DNA from: Sclerotinia nivalis | Taxonomy: Eukaryota; Ascomycota; Leotiomycetes; Helotiales; Sclerotiniaceae | Assembly (NCBI GenBank): GCA_029531795.1 | Contig: JAPEIS010000002.1 | Span: forward strand, 3,286,001 to 3,350,000 | Direction of reading: 5' to 3' | Length of the DNA: 64,000 bases | Shown here: positions 48,547 through 60,178 of the stretch, piece after piece | How positions within the stretch are numbered: position 1 is the stretch's first letter | Layout: the number at the start of each line of letters is the position of its first letter | Position numbers and translations under genes: made by a program | Notes under the pieces: model-generated | Database searches by the model: none | What the model saw: the letters and a program-made list of their open reading frames with translations, nothing else | Told to the model about the DNA's origin: nothing

Positions 48547-50229
48547 CTATTGTCCAGGTGAAATAAGTTTACCTTGTTGCAATGCATTATTATCCCAACC
48601 ACCAGCCAATGCTGAACCTCCATTCTTCTCTGCATAATCCTTCATTCTTGCCTCCAATTCTGGTCTGAAATGTCTAATAAGACCTTGAATAGGCCATGCG
48701 AAAGCTTCTCCGAGAGCTGTTGATATTTGTTAGTGAAAGTCATTATGTAAAAAAAGGATATACATACCACAAATAGTATGACCCTCAACTTGTTTTGTAA
48801 GTTCTTGTAACATATCAATCTCACGTATTTTACCTTGACCCTTTTCAAATCTTTGCATGATTTGTTCGGTCCACTTGCTACCTTCTCTGCATGGTGTACA
48901 TTGACCACAAGATTCATGTCGATAGAAATGACTTAATCTTGAGATGGCACGGACAACATCAGTACTCTTATCCATGACAATAACTGCTGCCGTTCCTAAA
49001 CCAGATTGACTATCCTTCAATGCATCGAAGTCCATCAATTGATCATCACAAACATTCTTTGGTAAGATTGGTGTAGATGATCCTCCAGGGATAACAGCTT
49101 TAAGGTTATCCCATCCTCCACGAACACCACCACAATGTTTATCAATGAGTTCTCTAAGAGGAATACTCATTTCTTCTTCAACGGTACATGGGTTGTTAAC
49201 ATGACCAGAGATACAGAAAAGTTTGGTACCGGCATTACGTTCTCGACCAAATGAAGCGAACCAATCCCCACCTCTTCGACAAATTGTTGGTGCAACAGCG
49301 ATAGTTTCGACATTTGCCACTGTTGATGGACATCCAAAAAGACCGACAGAAGCAGGGAAAGGGGGCTTGAGACGTGGCTTTCCTGGTTTACCTTCAAGTG
49401 ATTCAATCAGAGATGTTTCCTCACCACAAACGTATGCCCCCATTCCACGATGAACATAAACATCGAAATCATATCCACTACCACAAGCATTCTTTCCGAT
49501 TAATCCATCCTTGTATGCTTCCTGAATCGCACGTTGTAAAACGGTAGCTTCGTGATAAAATTCTCCACGAATATAAATATATGCTGCCGTACAGTTCATT
49601 GCTCTTCCTGCAACTAAACATCCTTCGATGAGTTTGTGTGGATCCTTTCGCATAATCTCTCTGTCTTTGCAAGTTCCAGGTTCTCCCTCATCTGCGTTGA
49701 CTACAAGATATCTTGGTTTGTTGTCGTTTTCCCAACCTTTAAAGTTCATGAATGACTATCATAGGCTTAGCTTTGCTGATTTGTTCTGTGAAACATCAAA
49801 CCTACCCATTTCATACCAGAAGGGAAACCAGCACCACCACGACCTCTCAAACCTGAAGCCTTGATTTCTGAAATAATCTATTTCAAATGTTAACTCCCAA
49901 ACCTCATCATAGTATCAACCTTTCCAACATACCCAGTCATGTCCCTTTGCAAGAATATCCTTCGTTCTATGCCAATCACCATACTTCTTCGCACTGGCCA
50001 GATCCGCTCCGTGATGTCCATACAAGTTTTGAAAGATTCTATCTTGATCCCTTAATCCACCCCATTGTGTCTTCTTTGGTGGAGGTGGTGTATCGGCGAC
50101 TGTGGCAAGTCCTCTAGATTGCTGTACTGAAGAGATCGAAGGAGATAATCGTGCTGCTGCTGAGGAGGATAGGATTCGAGTGGAAAGTGTAGAGGCTGCC
50201 TTTGCAGAAGGCGCATTTCGCGAAAGCAT
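48547..50229 (-). CDS. NADH:ubiquinone oxidoreductase 51-kDa subunit (NDUFV1)
   Basis: Predicted 508-aa flavoprotein of mitochondrial complex I that binds NADH and FMN and carries the N3 Fe-S cluster. Exons (minus): 50229-49933, 49877-49806, 49755-48768 and 48716-48547. Introns are 55, 50 and 51 bp, and phases close. The N-terminus is a Ser/Ala/Arg-rich presequence ([20 protein letters not shown]). The FMN/NADH motif [16 protein letters not shown] is in the 72-nt second exon. [17 protein letters not shown] and RGEFYHEA follow. Cluster ligands are [10 protein letters not shown] and the Cys of HTIC, which is the last complete codon before the final intron. The C-terminus [20 protein letters not shown] completes the protein. 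Length and motif order match fungal homologs. Confidence 0.97.
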
Positions 50230-50819
50230 TTTCGATATGTATTTTGTGCCCAATTGAGAGTTGTTGTCAGTGTAAAGGGTCGTAGAGGGGGAGTTGAGGT
50301 TGTAAATATTTCCGAATAAGTTCAAGTCATCATAGAAATCATGAATGTTTGATTGGTTAAAATGACCAAGCTTCAAAATGGTGGCGATAGCCGAAAACTT
50401 CCGTTGATAAGTGTGAATCTGGAACTTTAAATTTTTATTCCGTCTTATAGCCCGTTACATCAACCCAACTGGTACAGTAGTAAATCATCGTCTGTTTGAC
50501 CTCTTATTCCCTAGTCATCATCTTCATCTGGTTATACTTTGAGGTTGATGATATTCAGAGATATCATAGAAGTAAGCGGCAAAAATTGATTAAGCTTGCC
50601 CATTCTGATATCTGACGTTTTCCTTGCTACACAATCAGGTACAAACACTTACAACACTTCTATTGACCTCTAGCAGATCTTACAGCTTTGGCCGCCGCAA
50701 GGTTCGAATTCGTGTTCGGGTTTACCAATACAACGAACAATTGGCCAATACTTCCCAGTGTTTCCCAGTATCGAACATCTTCGTCTTAAATCTCCCATAT
50801 ACACCGCCTACCATCAGTC
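50230..50819. other. Divergent promoter, complex I subunit and dynactin subunit
   Basis: A 590-bp region between two genes that point apart. No coding frame in it is supported. It may serve both genes. Confidence 0.55.
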
Positions 50820-51437
50820 ATGTCCACTACCAAACGAACTTCCATGCTTCCTCCACCTCCCAAACCTCCCATTTCTTTCTCAAACAATATCATAATCGCC
50901 GACCATGCTTCAATTATTGGCACAAATCTTATAACCATCCGAGGACATACTGTTCTTCATCCACGTACAAAATTGAATAGCAGCTTTGCTCCCATCGCAA
51001 TCGGCATACAATGTGTTATTGGTGAACGAAGTTCAATTGGCATGTTGAGTTCCCCATCAGAAGAACAAGCTCAAGGGGTTGTGTTGGATACTGGTGTCGT
51101 TGTAGAAACTGGGGCTATTGTTGAGGCAAAGTTCGTGGGACAGGGTAGTCTCATTGAGATTAATGCAAAGGTAGGAAAAGGGGCTGTTATAGGAAAGGTA
51201 TGCATTTCACAAGGATGGAAATTTATTTGATACTAATATTTGGTTCAGCATTGCAAGATTGGACCGATGTGTGAGGTTGCAGAGGACGAGGTCATTCCAG
51301 ATTATACTGTGATATATGGTAATGGCTTACGTAGGTTAGACAAAAGTGGTGTGGAAGGTCTTAAGATGAAGATGATCGGTCGACACGTAGAAGTACTTAA
51401 AAGGCTTATTCCTAGCAATTTATCTAAATATCAATGA
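50820..51437 (+). CDS. Dynactin subunit 6 (p27), left-handed beta-helix protein
   Basis: Predicted 188-aa subunit of the dynactin pointed-end complex, which helps dynein bind cargo and move along microtubules. Exons are 50820-51197 and 51249-51437, with a 51-bp intron (GTATGC, ATACTAAT branch, TTCAG) that closes at phase 0 and joins GAVIGK to HCKIGPMCE. Hexapeptide-repeat spacing is visible through the middle: IIIADHASIIGTNLITIRG, then VLHPRTKL, PIAIGIQCVIGERSSIG and GVVVETGAIVEAKFVGQGSL. The C-terminal helix reads GLKMKMIGRHVEVLKRL. The N-terminus is Pro-rich. It resembles p27 rather than p25, but I rely on overall pattern. Confidence 0.88.
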
Positions 51438-51648
51438 TACCCTTTTGATTTCTCCAAATACTCCTGATATTCATTTGCCTCAATACTCATCATAGGTATA
51501 GATGGCTACGCTACTATTCTTCATACATGTTTTCCGTAACTCCCTGAATATTTCCTCCACTCACTCTTAGCATAAAAAAAGGTCAAGCTAAGGCTATGCA
51601 ACCCTGAAATATAATACATGCAAATGCAACTCAACTTTTGCCAATAAA

Positions 51649-54600
51649 CTAATTACTTCCTCCTCCCCTAGGACGTTTTCCTCCACTTCCTTGCTGACCA
51701 CCTTCTGGTACAGGTCTCTTTTGTCCAGGCTGTGTATTCGGACTAAAACTTTGAGCGGCGGCGTTCATTCCTCCACGTTGTCCAGTAGGATTACCTCTTC
51801 CTCTACCTGCTGCTCCTCCACGTGGTTGATAAATTCCTCCACGAGCACCACCACCTCCGCCGCCACGATTTTGATTACCACCACGCATTTGTGGTAGTCG
51901 TGATTGGTTTCCTGCTTGAGGGGCCTATATTTGGTTAGTATTAGATGTAAAAGAGTTTAAAGGAGTTACTTACAGAAGGGATATTACTGACAGGCAATGA
52001 AGAGGCTCCATTTGTTGATGGGGTTATTGGACGTGGTCCTAAAGGTATACTACTCTTTGGAGCTTCAGTATCCTCGGGCTTACTATCTTCAGCGGGTGCG
52101 CTGTTAGATTGGGTAACGGGAACATTCGCGGGCGGTAATGCAGCTGTTGTAGTATTGACCGCTGGAGATTGAGCCGCCTGGGCGGCAGGGGTAGGCGTCG
52201 ACGTTGTAAGAACTGGTACAACCGGTGCTGCAGGAGGAGGTTTGGCATTCTTAGCAATCTCCCACACCTCACCAACAGGCTTTTCTGGTGTATCCTTTGC
52301 AGCTTTCTCAACAACTGCAATCTTTGCAGTGGCCATTTTGATTCTGTTGTCAAACATGTTGAGTTTCAATGAGGATTTTTTCTCCGCCATCAAAACAGCT
52401 TGAGCTTGAGTGTGGTCAGCCTTTGCTTGAGCTTCAGTCAAAGTAGCTTCAGATTTCTTTTGCGCTTCAGCTAGCTTTTCCGCCACGAGTTTATCTTGCT
52501 CCAATTTGAGTTTTTGCGTTTCTTTTTCAAGGAGCTTCTTCAAGTTACTGGTAAGAATACTCTTGACTGTGAGGTTTGTCGATAAAAGATGTCGAACTTG
52601 TTCATCCGAAAGATCTGAACCATCAGCTGATGGTGCAGCAACTTTACTTGGAGTGGCGGGGGTGACTGGAATGGTATTTTCTTCTGTCTTGGGTGCAGAT
52701 GGTGTCGGCGGTGGGACCGAAGAATCAGCAGGTTTATTCTCTGCAAGCCAAATTTGTTTCTCTTGCTCAAGTTTCAATTTGAAATCAGCCTCGAGTTGTA
52801 CCCTGACAGCTTCCTTGGATTCGCCGAGTTTCTTGTTCAAAGCTGCCTTCATCTTATCGGAACGTTGTTTTAGTGTAGCTTCCATAGATTCTTCAATCTC
52901 CTTTGCTTTTTCATCACGCTCCTTGGCCATTGCTTCAGCAACAGCTATACGTGCCTCCAATGCGCTTCTCTCCTCCTCTGAGATACCAGTCTGACTTTCG
53001 TCGATCTGCCCTTCTTCAGCACCATCGTCCATCGCAGTATCAGATGGCTGAGCCTTTTGTTGTGATCGTGCTTCAGCGGCCTCGGCAATAGCACCATCTC
53101 TCTCAGAATTGGCAGTTTCGAGCTGTTGTTTAAGTTTTGTGATTTGTTGTTTAAGGGCTTGCTTCTCCAAGGTTGCCTGATCACGCTCCTTACGGAGTTC
53201 AACAAGCTGTGCATTGTCAGCTTCATTACTCTCCAAAGCAGTTGCTGGAGGTGCGGATGGAGTTTTGGGAGATGCAACAGATTGAACAGCGTTTGCCAAT
53301 GCCTGATCACGCTGAGTCTTAACTTCTTCCAATTCTTGTTGTACTTCCGCAAGTTTGGCTTCCGCTGCTTCCTTTTCTTCAATGGCAGTTTGAAGTTGCT
53401 CTTGAAGTGAAGTGAGTCGTTCTTGAAGTGAATCCCTCTCGGAAATGGCCACATCTCTTTCTGCAGCTCGATCATTCTTATCCTTGGTCAAAGTGCGATT
53501 TCTCTCCTTGGCTTGCTCAATTAACTTTTGTCGGGTTGTTTGCCATTGTGCTCTGTCATTCTCCATAGAACTCTCCAAAGTTTGTACTTTCTCCCGCAAT
53601 GGTTGTTGTTCCTCTAACAAGGCATCTCTCTCACTTCGCAAAGTCTCAATGGTTTCCTTCATTTGTTCCATTTCAGCCGGGTCAATTCGATTGTACTTGG
53701 AAAGTATATCTTGGTTACGTTTCTGCCAACGATCTCGATCTTCCTGCAATAGATGCATTTCACCCTCCATGGTTTCCTTGCTATGTTCTAATTCACGAAC
53801 CTTTGTCTCCAATGGTTGAATTTGCGCCAAAAGTTCCTCAACGCGTTTGGTCTTATCAGCAAGTTGAGATTGAGCTTGACGTGCCTCATTGCGTAAGGTG
53901 ATGCTGCTTTCACGGAAAAGATTGAGCTCATTAAGCTTATCCATGAGATCCTTGTGTGCAATAGAGGTTTTACCACGATCAGCATGAGAGCGCCGTTCCT
54001 GATCAAGCTTTAATCTAGCCTCATCAAGTTGAGCTTGAGTGTATTCAAGTTGTTGCTGTAGTCGTTTGGCTTCTTGAATCTTGATATCATATTGAACCTC
54101 GCCAATTTCCTTTTCGCGTCTCAAATATGTGTTCAACTCTCGCAAACCTTCCACTGTACGATCTGTTGTTCCATCCACAGCTGGGGATCCAGCTTCTGAT
54201 GCATCCGGGCCAGCGGAGCGTGTCTGTTGCAATGCAATGATTTGTGAAGAAACATTATCTAGCTGTTGGTGTAGAAGCTTGTTCTGTGCATTAACATCGT
54301 CTCGCCTAGTCCTCAACTCATTCAACTCTCGTTCGAATTGTTCACGTCGTTCCTCCCAAGAGGCTTCGCTTTGACTCAAAGTAACCTTGGCAGATTCGGC
54401 TTCCGCTTTCAATGTTGCTGATTCGGACTTGAGTTGATTATATTCAACTCGTAGAGATTGAAGATGTTTAGCAGCTTCGGCATGCTTGACGAGCTCATTC
54501 TCATAGTCTTGTTGGGCTTTGGTGGCGATTGCTGCTTGTGCGCGAAGGTCTTCTTGATGGAATTTTGCAGCCGTAGCATGTTTCTCCTGCCCATCCTTCA

Positions 54601-57600
54601 AACGTATAATCTCTGCCTCGAGTCCAGATTTCTCCTCCTCAGCTTGCCTAGCTACTTCGCCTTGTTGGTTTCGAAGGGCTGTCAACTCATTATTAGAATT
54701 AGTGAGCTCAGCAGAAATATCTTCGGCTCGTTGCTCAAGCTCGCGGATCTTCGCATCTTTCTCCTCGATGATCCTATCCATCTCCTCACGGCATTCGTCC
54801 AGTGTCGCATTGAGACTCTGTAACTCCTCCTCAGATGATTGACTGATAGACTTGAATTGCTCTGCTTGTTGCTTTGCATTTTCGAGCTCCGATTTCGCTA
54901 GTTCTAAATCTCTCTTCAATTCAGAAAGCTCGATTCCCAACTCTTGTTCACGACTCAGAGATTCGTCTTCAGCAGCTGTATCTTGTCCATCGGTATTTTG
55001 AGTATTGGTGCCTGGTCGTGGTGTTGGTCTTGGCTGCAATAACTCAACTCGTTCCTCTGCACTCTTAAGCTCAATGTGTAGCTCATCTACACGAGCTTGG
55101 AGATGATCGCGCGATGTCTGTGCAGCAACAAGCTCCTCTCTTGCTTGGCTCAGACTCGCCGCAAGCTCATCAATCCTCTTTTGAGTTTGCTGAGAATCGT
55201 ACTCCTTTCTCAACTGAGCTTTCTTACTCTCTTCAACTTCATCATTAAGCTTTCGCTTTGTGGAGTTCAACTCGGATTCCAAAGATTCTACTCGGGATTG
55301 AAGTCTTCTTCTAGCCTCGGACTCGGATAACTCGCGTTCATTTTGAAGGGTTTGTTGATTCGCGATGAGGGTGTTGAGTCTACTGCGTTCGTTGGTGAGA
55401 TTTTCGTTGTCCTGACTGAGGCGATCCTGGATATCTTTCCAAAGCTTCTTCTCAGCCTTGAGATTAGCAGTCTCATTTCTCATGCTCTCCACCAATCCCT
55501 TTGCTTCAATCAAGTCCTCAGCCACTTGCTGTGTCTTCAAGTCTTGCTTAGCAGCAGCCTCGGAAAGAATTTGAGAACGTTTCTGTAACTCGCTATTTTC
55601 ACTCTGCAACAATGTGTAGTTGGAGTGTAACATTTCGTAGCGTTCATTAGCAAGTGTCAATTGACTGCTAACCTTGGAAATCTCTGCTTGAAGTGCACCC
55701 TTCTCCGATGAAAGTCGTTCTGTTTGCTCTCTTAGTGTGCGTCGATCAACGGTTTGTTCTTCGCGGTATTGATCAAAGTGGCCTTGCAACTCGCGTAATA
55801 ATGCCGCATAATTAGCATTGTCCTTTTGGTTTGGATTTTCAATAGTTGACATGACACCATTGCCATCGACTGATTGACCAAACATAGATGCAAGATCGGA
55901 ATTGGCTGGAAGTTGTCCTCGGTGTTGAAGCATACGACGGAACATGTCTCTTTCCTTGATATAACTTTCTGAACGAGTGATCATAGATCTCAACTCATCC
56001 TTCAAGTCCTCAACCTTAGCTTGAAGTTTTTGTACCTCTTCATGATCTTGAACTGCTTGATTCTTGGCAGCTTGAGCTTCTTCACTTTCCATCTTCTGAC
56101 CCAGTTCTCTCGTAATCTTGAGCAATTCCTGATTTTTCTCTTGCAATTCACTAATGCTGCGGAAGACGGTGAGTCTCTGACTGATAAATCGATCCGTATC
56201 AGTCATCCCTTCAAATGAATCTTCGCTAACCTCTCCTCGTGCTAGACGCTCCATTTGTGCTCGCTCACTGGGATTCAAAGTCTCTAATCCTCTTTCTCTT
56301 GCATCTAAATCGCAAAGAAGCATCTTGATTTGAGCGCTAAGATCTCTGAGTTGTTGTCGAAGGATGTTCACCTCCGCTTTTGCGGTAGATGCCTCACTTT
56401 CAGCTTTCCTAACATCCTTCTTGGCGCGATCACGCTCCTTGCCAGTTTGATCGACAAACTTTGACATCTCTACCACCTCCTGTTGAAGACGTTCATGCTC
56501 GGCTTGCATTTCTTCTAACTCAGGTTGTTTTGCTTCGAGTCCTTGCATCATTTCCTCCATCTCAGCCGCAAGTCGTTCACTTCGTCTCTTTTCTGTAGCC
56601 AATAGACCCTTGACTTTGTAGAGTTCATCGATAGCTTGAGTAGCGGTAATAGAAGACTTACTGCGCATAGATCCAGGTGTACCAAATTGAGCAGGTGAAC
56701 CAGATCTTCCAAACATTGAACCATTTAGTCCTCGTTGTGGGGTCGATGGTACTGAGCCAGGGCGAGGTTGTGATGATACAAGAGCTTCAAGTCGATCAAT
56801 CTCGGCTTCAAGTTCTGAAATACGATGCTCCGCCTGTTCTCGTTCCTGTCTTTCCGCCTCAGCTTCTTGCTGACATCTACCAATCTCCTCTGCAGCATCA
56901 TCCTTCGTCTTTTCTATTCCTCCTTCGACCTCCTTTAATCTCCGTCTATGTGTCTCGGTTTGTTGTGCTTGCAATTCAGCGAGACGACGGGCGCTTTCTA
57001 ATTCCTGGCGGAAACCTTCTTCAGTCTTTGCAGCTGCTTCTTGAAGTTGTTGTATCTTGTGAAGTGAATCCTCAGCCTTCTTCTGAACCTCATCCAACCT
57101 AGTTCGTAAAGCTTGTTCGGTACGTCTTAAAGACTCGACATTGGAAGTGGACTCTTCATTTTGGCGCTGTAACTCCGCAATTCGTGCACCCTTCTCTTTG
57201 CGATACTTCAAGGCCTCAGCGCTTTTAGTCTTCAATTCATTTTCAAACCATTCATTATTGCGCTTGGCTAGCTCGACTTCTTGTTTCAGAGATTGTTCTC
57301 GGAATTTAGCACTGGATACCGAAGAATTTGCATTTTGAACGGATTGTTGTAAAGCTGTGATTTGTTGACTAAGTTCCAATCCCTTCTGGTGTTGTTTCTG
57401 TAGATCTTGTGCAAGAGCACTATTAGCAGTTGTCTTTGACTCGATGACGGCTAGTGCATCGCGATTGGAGGATTCGAGTGATGAGATTCGAGACCTTAAA
57501 GTTTCTAGCTCAGATGTCGATGTCGAGGAACTAGACTTCAAGGTTTGAAGTTCGCTTTCGAGAGATGATCTTGAATTTTCTGAAAGTAAACAAATCAGCG

Positions 57601-57927
57601 CCGCAATATATTATCATAAGATTGGAATAGCTTACCCTCCTCATTGAGCTTCGTCCTCAGCTCTTCCACGGTTTTCTGCGCCTTTTCCACACTCGATCGA
57701 AGTCCTTCAATGCGCGTCTCTGAACTTCTCACAGCATTCTCAAGCTCGATATCAACTCGCAATTTATCCGCCACTAATTCATCATGCTCGCGTGCTTTTG
57801 CAGTAACAGCTTCAAGGACACTTCGAACTAATTCGGCAGTAGGATTATCAATAACTGTGCTGAGAGTTTGTTGCGGCACGCTCAAATATGCCGACAAGTA
57901 GTCGACATCGAGTATCGCAGTTGCCAT
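51649..57927 (-). CDS. Nuclear-pore basket protein TPR/MLP1 (nucleoprotein TPR)
   Basis: Predicted 2057-aa filament protein of the nuclear basket, acting in mRNA export control and chromatin tethering. Exons (minus): 57927-57636, 57579-51974 and 51924-51649. Introns are 56 and 49 bp, and phases close. The N-terminus (MATAILDVDYLSAYLSVPQQ) resembles the fungal Mlp start. Residues from about 40 to 1700 are almost continuous coiled coil rich in Glu, Gln, Leu, Lys and Arg. The central TPR/MLP-type segment around ERDMFRRMLQHRGQLP is recognisable. The tail is Pro/Ala/Ser-rich, and the last exon encodes an RGG-type sequence (RGGNQNRGGGGGGARGG and GRGRGNPTGQRGG), which could bind RNA and be arginine-methylated. 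The basic end GGKRPRGGGSN may help nuclear import. Length is close to other ascomycete TPRs. Confidence 0.93.
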
Positions 57928-58682
57928 CTTGAAAACGTTCCTTCAGACGATTTGTTGATGCGTTTTGTAGAGGACCATTTGAAAAGAGTGGTTCAGAATT
58001 TGTGTTGATCGCGTTGCTTTGACAAAGTAAAGGTGGAAAAGTAACAAAGGTCAAAGAAATCCTAGCGGTAAATATTAGATAATATCTATGATATTCTTGT
58101 CGTTTATTGTATGACCATAACAAATCTCGAATGAATGAATAGATTATGAATTCGTATCGAAATACCTACGATGGTCAAATCGCGGTTGTTGTCGATTTCT
58201 TGAATAGAGTCTTTGACTTTGAAAGCTTGTCGCTTTCAGGACGAGAAGGCGCTAACTAATATTCCCAAACTTTAGAATTTGAGTAAGGTGAATGGTTGAT
58301 AACTGTTTAGCTTGCGCTCGGACCCTGTGTGGTCTATTCACGCTAAAAATTACTCCCATGTAATTTCTCAGCCTCATCACCTGCATGGACTTCTTTATCC
58401 AATTCAACATCCATGACAAAAGTTGCGCCTTACACCCTTCGAACTCCCACGCCTGTTGACTTTGACTTCAGACCGTATTATACAGGTCTCTCTCTCATTG
58501 TGCGCATCTAGGAGTCGATACTACGGCCCTTAATCTTGGGCACCGACGTCATCTAGACTTGCGAATTATTGTACGGAGTACGGTCTTACAACATCTCCTA
58601 GGCCTGGACTCAAAAAGGCTCTTCGAATCGGGCCCATCAAGACTCTCCAACCTCGACACACCCAACATCTTCAATCACAATT
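57928..58682. other. Divergent promoter, TPR/MLP1 and TFIIE-beta
   Basis: No gene is present. A GTACGGAGTA motif at 58571-58580 is the reverse complement of TACTCCGTAC at 941-950. It lies about 100 bp upstream of the TFIIE-beta ATG. Confidence 0.5.
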
Positions 58683-59576
58683 ATGTCTTCATTTCTCGAG
58701 AAGCAACAGGCGGCCTTTCAAAAAGGTATTCAAAATACTTCAACTAAGCTTACCAGCAAGCGTCCCACCGCACCAGTCTCCGTACCATCACCCGCTCCAT
58801 CAAACGCCTCAAACACATCGAAGAATGAGAACAAAGATGCTAAGCGCAAGAGAGAACCATCGAATGTCGTTTATTCTCAACCTGCTGCTACTGGTTATGG
58901 AACAGAAGCATTTACACAAGTCACCTATGTAATCGAGTTCTTGAAGAAGAAAGATGAGCCAAAAACATTCCAAGAGATCCTAGGATATTTGAGCCAGGCA
59001 CACGTCGAGCAGAGCAAGAAACAACTTATTGCGCAAATCCTCCGAAGACACGATCGAGTTCAATGGATCGCAGATCCTAAATTAAAGACACAAACTTGGG
59101 ATTCTGGCACATTCAAACATCGACCTATCATCGGTGTTCGTAATAAGGGCGCTTTGTTATCATATCTTCAAAACAAACCTGACGCACATGGAGTAAGTGT
59201 TAAGGATTTGAAAGATGGTTGGCCAGACTGTGAAGAAGCGATAAATGAGTTGGAAGCCGAGCATAAAATTTTGGTTACGAGGACAAAGAAGGATAATCAT
59301 GCACGAATGGTTTGGATCAATGACCCTACCTTGATTCACCCCGTCGAATCCGAGTTCCAAGTCATGTGGCACAGAACCGAACTCCCTAGCGTCGATGATC
59401 TAGTTCGAAAACTCCTCGAAGCTGGTCAAAAGCCTGCCAGTGAAGACCCAAGTAAACGTGTCAAAGCAGCTCCAAAGCCAAAAGAAAAGAAGAGAAAGGC
59501 TCCAAGGAAGGGTGGTCGAACTACAAATACTCACATGGCACATTTGTTGAACGATTATTCTCATATGAAGAGATAA
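58683..59576 (+). CDS. TFA2: General transcription factor TFIIE subunit beta
   Basis: Predicted 297-aa intronless subunit of TFIIE, which loads TFIIH at RNA polymerase II promoters and helps open DNA. The ATG at 58683 opens MSSFLEKQQAAFQKGIQ, a start usual for the family. Two winged-helix regions are visible: about residues 78-145 (FTQVTYVIEFLKKKDEPKTF through VQWIADPKLKT) and about 148-210 (RNKGALLSYLQNKPDAHGVS through RMVWIND). FQVMWHRTELPSVDDLVRKL follows. A basic tail (PKEKKRKAPRKGGRTTNTHM) ends in HLLNDYSH. The order and length match fungal Tfa2. It shares a 755-bp divergent promoter with TPR/MLP1. Confidence 0.95.
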   Translation: MSSFLEKQQAAFQKGIQNTSTKLTSKRPTAPVSVPSPAPSNASNTSKNENKDAKRKREPSNVVYSQPAATGYGTEAFTQVTYVIEFLKKKDEPKTFQEILGYLSQAHVEQSKKQLIAQILRRHDRVQWIADPKLKTQTWDSGTFKHRPIIGVRNKGALLSYLQNKPDAHGVSVKDLKDGWPDCEEAINELEAEHKILVTRTKKDNHARMVWINDPTLIHPVESEFQVMWHRTELPSVDDLVRKLLEAGQKPASEDPSKRVKAAPKPKEKKRKAPRKGGRTTNTHMAHLLNDYSHMKR

Positions 59577-60178
59577 ATAAGATAGGGGGGAAATCGAAAT
59601 TGTACCAAAATTGTGGATGGCGTTTTTTGAGGGTTTTCAAATCATGGTATACATCGGGGCGTTCAAATCTCGGATCTTAAAGGGTGATTCCTGATTTGTA
59701 GATCCCTAGGCACATATGGGATGGGATGGATGGACGGGATTGGGTTGGGTTGGAGCTGGGTTGGGTTGGGTTGGGTGGAAAATAGGTTGATACAATGACA
59801 TGCACAACACAGCATACAGTAGATGCATTATGGAAATAGAACCTGATAATCAATACATCAAGTTGCTTATTCATTGATGGTCAATGATCTTGAATCTTTC
59901 ATGTGATTTTTTTTGCAATTCCAAATCATTTGCAGTTTCCATTCTGGTATATATATCGTCGTACCACCAACCAACAATAAATTTCATCATCAAACCCCAT
60001 AGATGCATGCGGTAAATTACTCTGCTAATTTACATGAATGTCTTGGCTCTAATCTCTGCGGAATAAGAGTAATCCAAGACATCCCTCGATTCATCTCGCC
60101 CGCATGCAGAAATCCGTCCGCCTACGCGAGAAGTACAACTCAGGGATCAGCCAACAAAACATTATAAACACCATCCAA
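59577..60178. other. Convergent intergenic region with GGGTT repeat
   Basis: Both flanking genes end here. It contains a G4-forming repeat on the plus strand at 59740-59777. No gene was seen. Confidence 0.6.
59740..59777 (+). repeat. GGGTT repeat forming a G-quadruplex motif
   Basis: Two GGGTT units, a short break, then GGGTTGGGTTGGGTTGGG at 59758-59775. Four GGG tracts with TT loops meet the standard G4 pattern. It differs from the usual fungal telomere unit TTAGGG. Confidence 0.85.
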
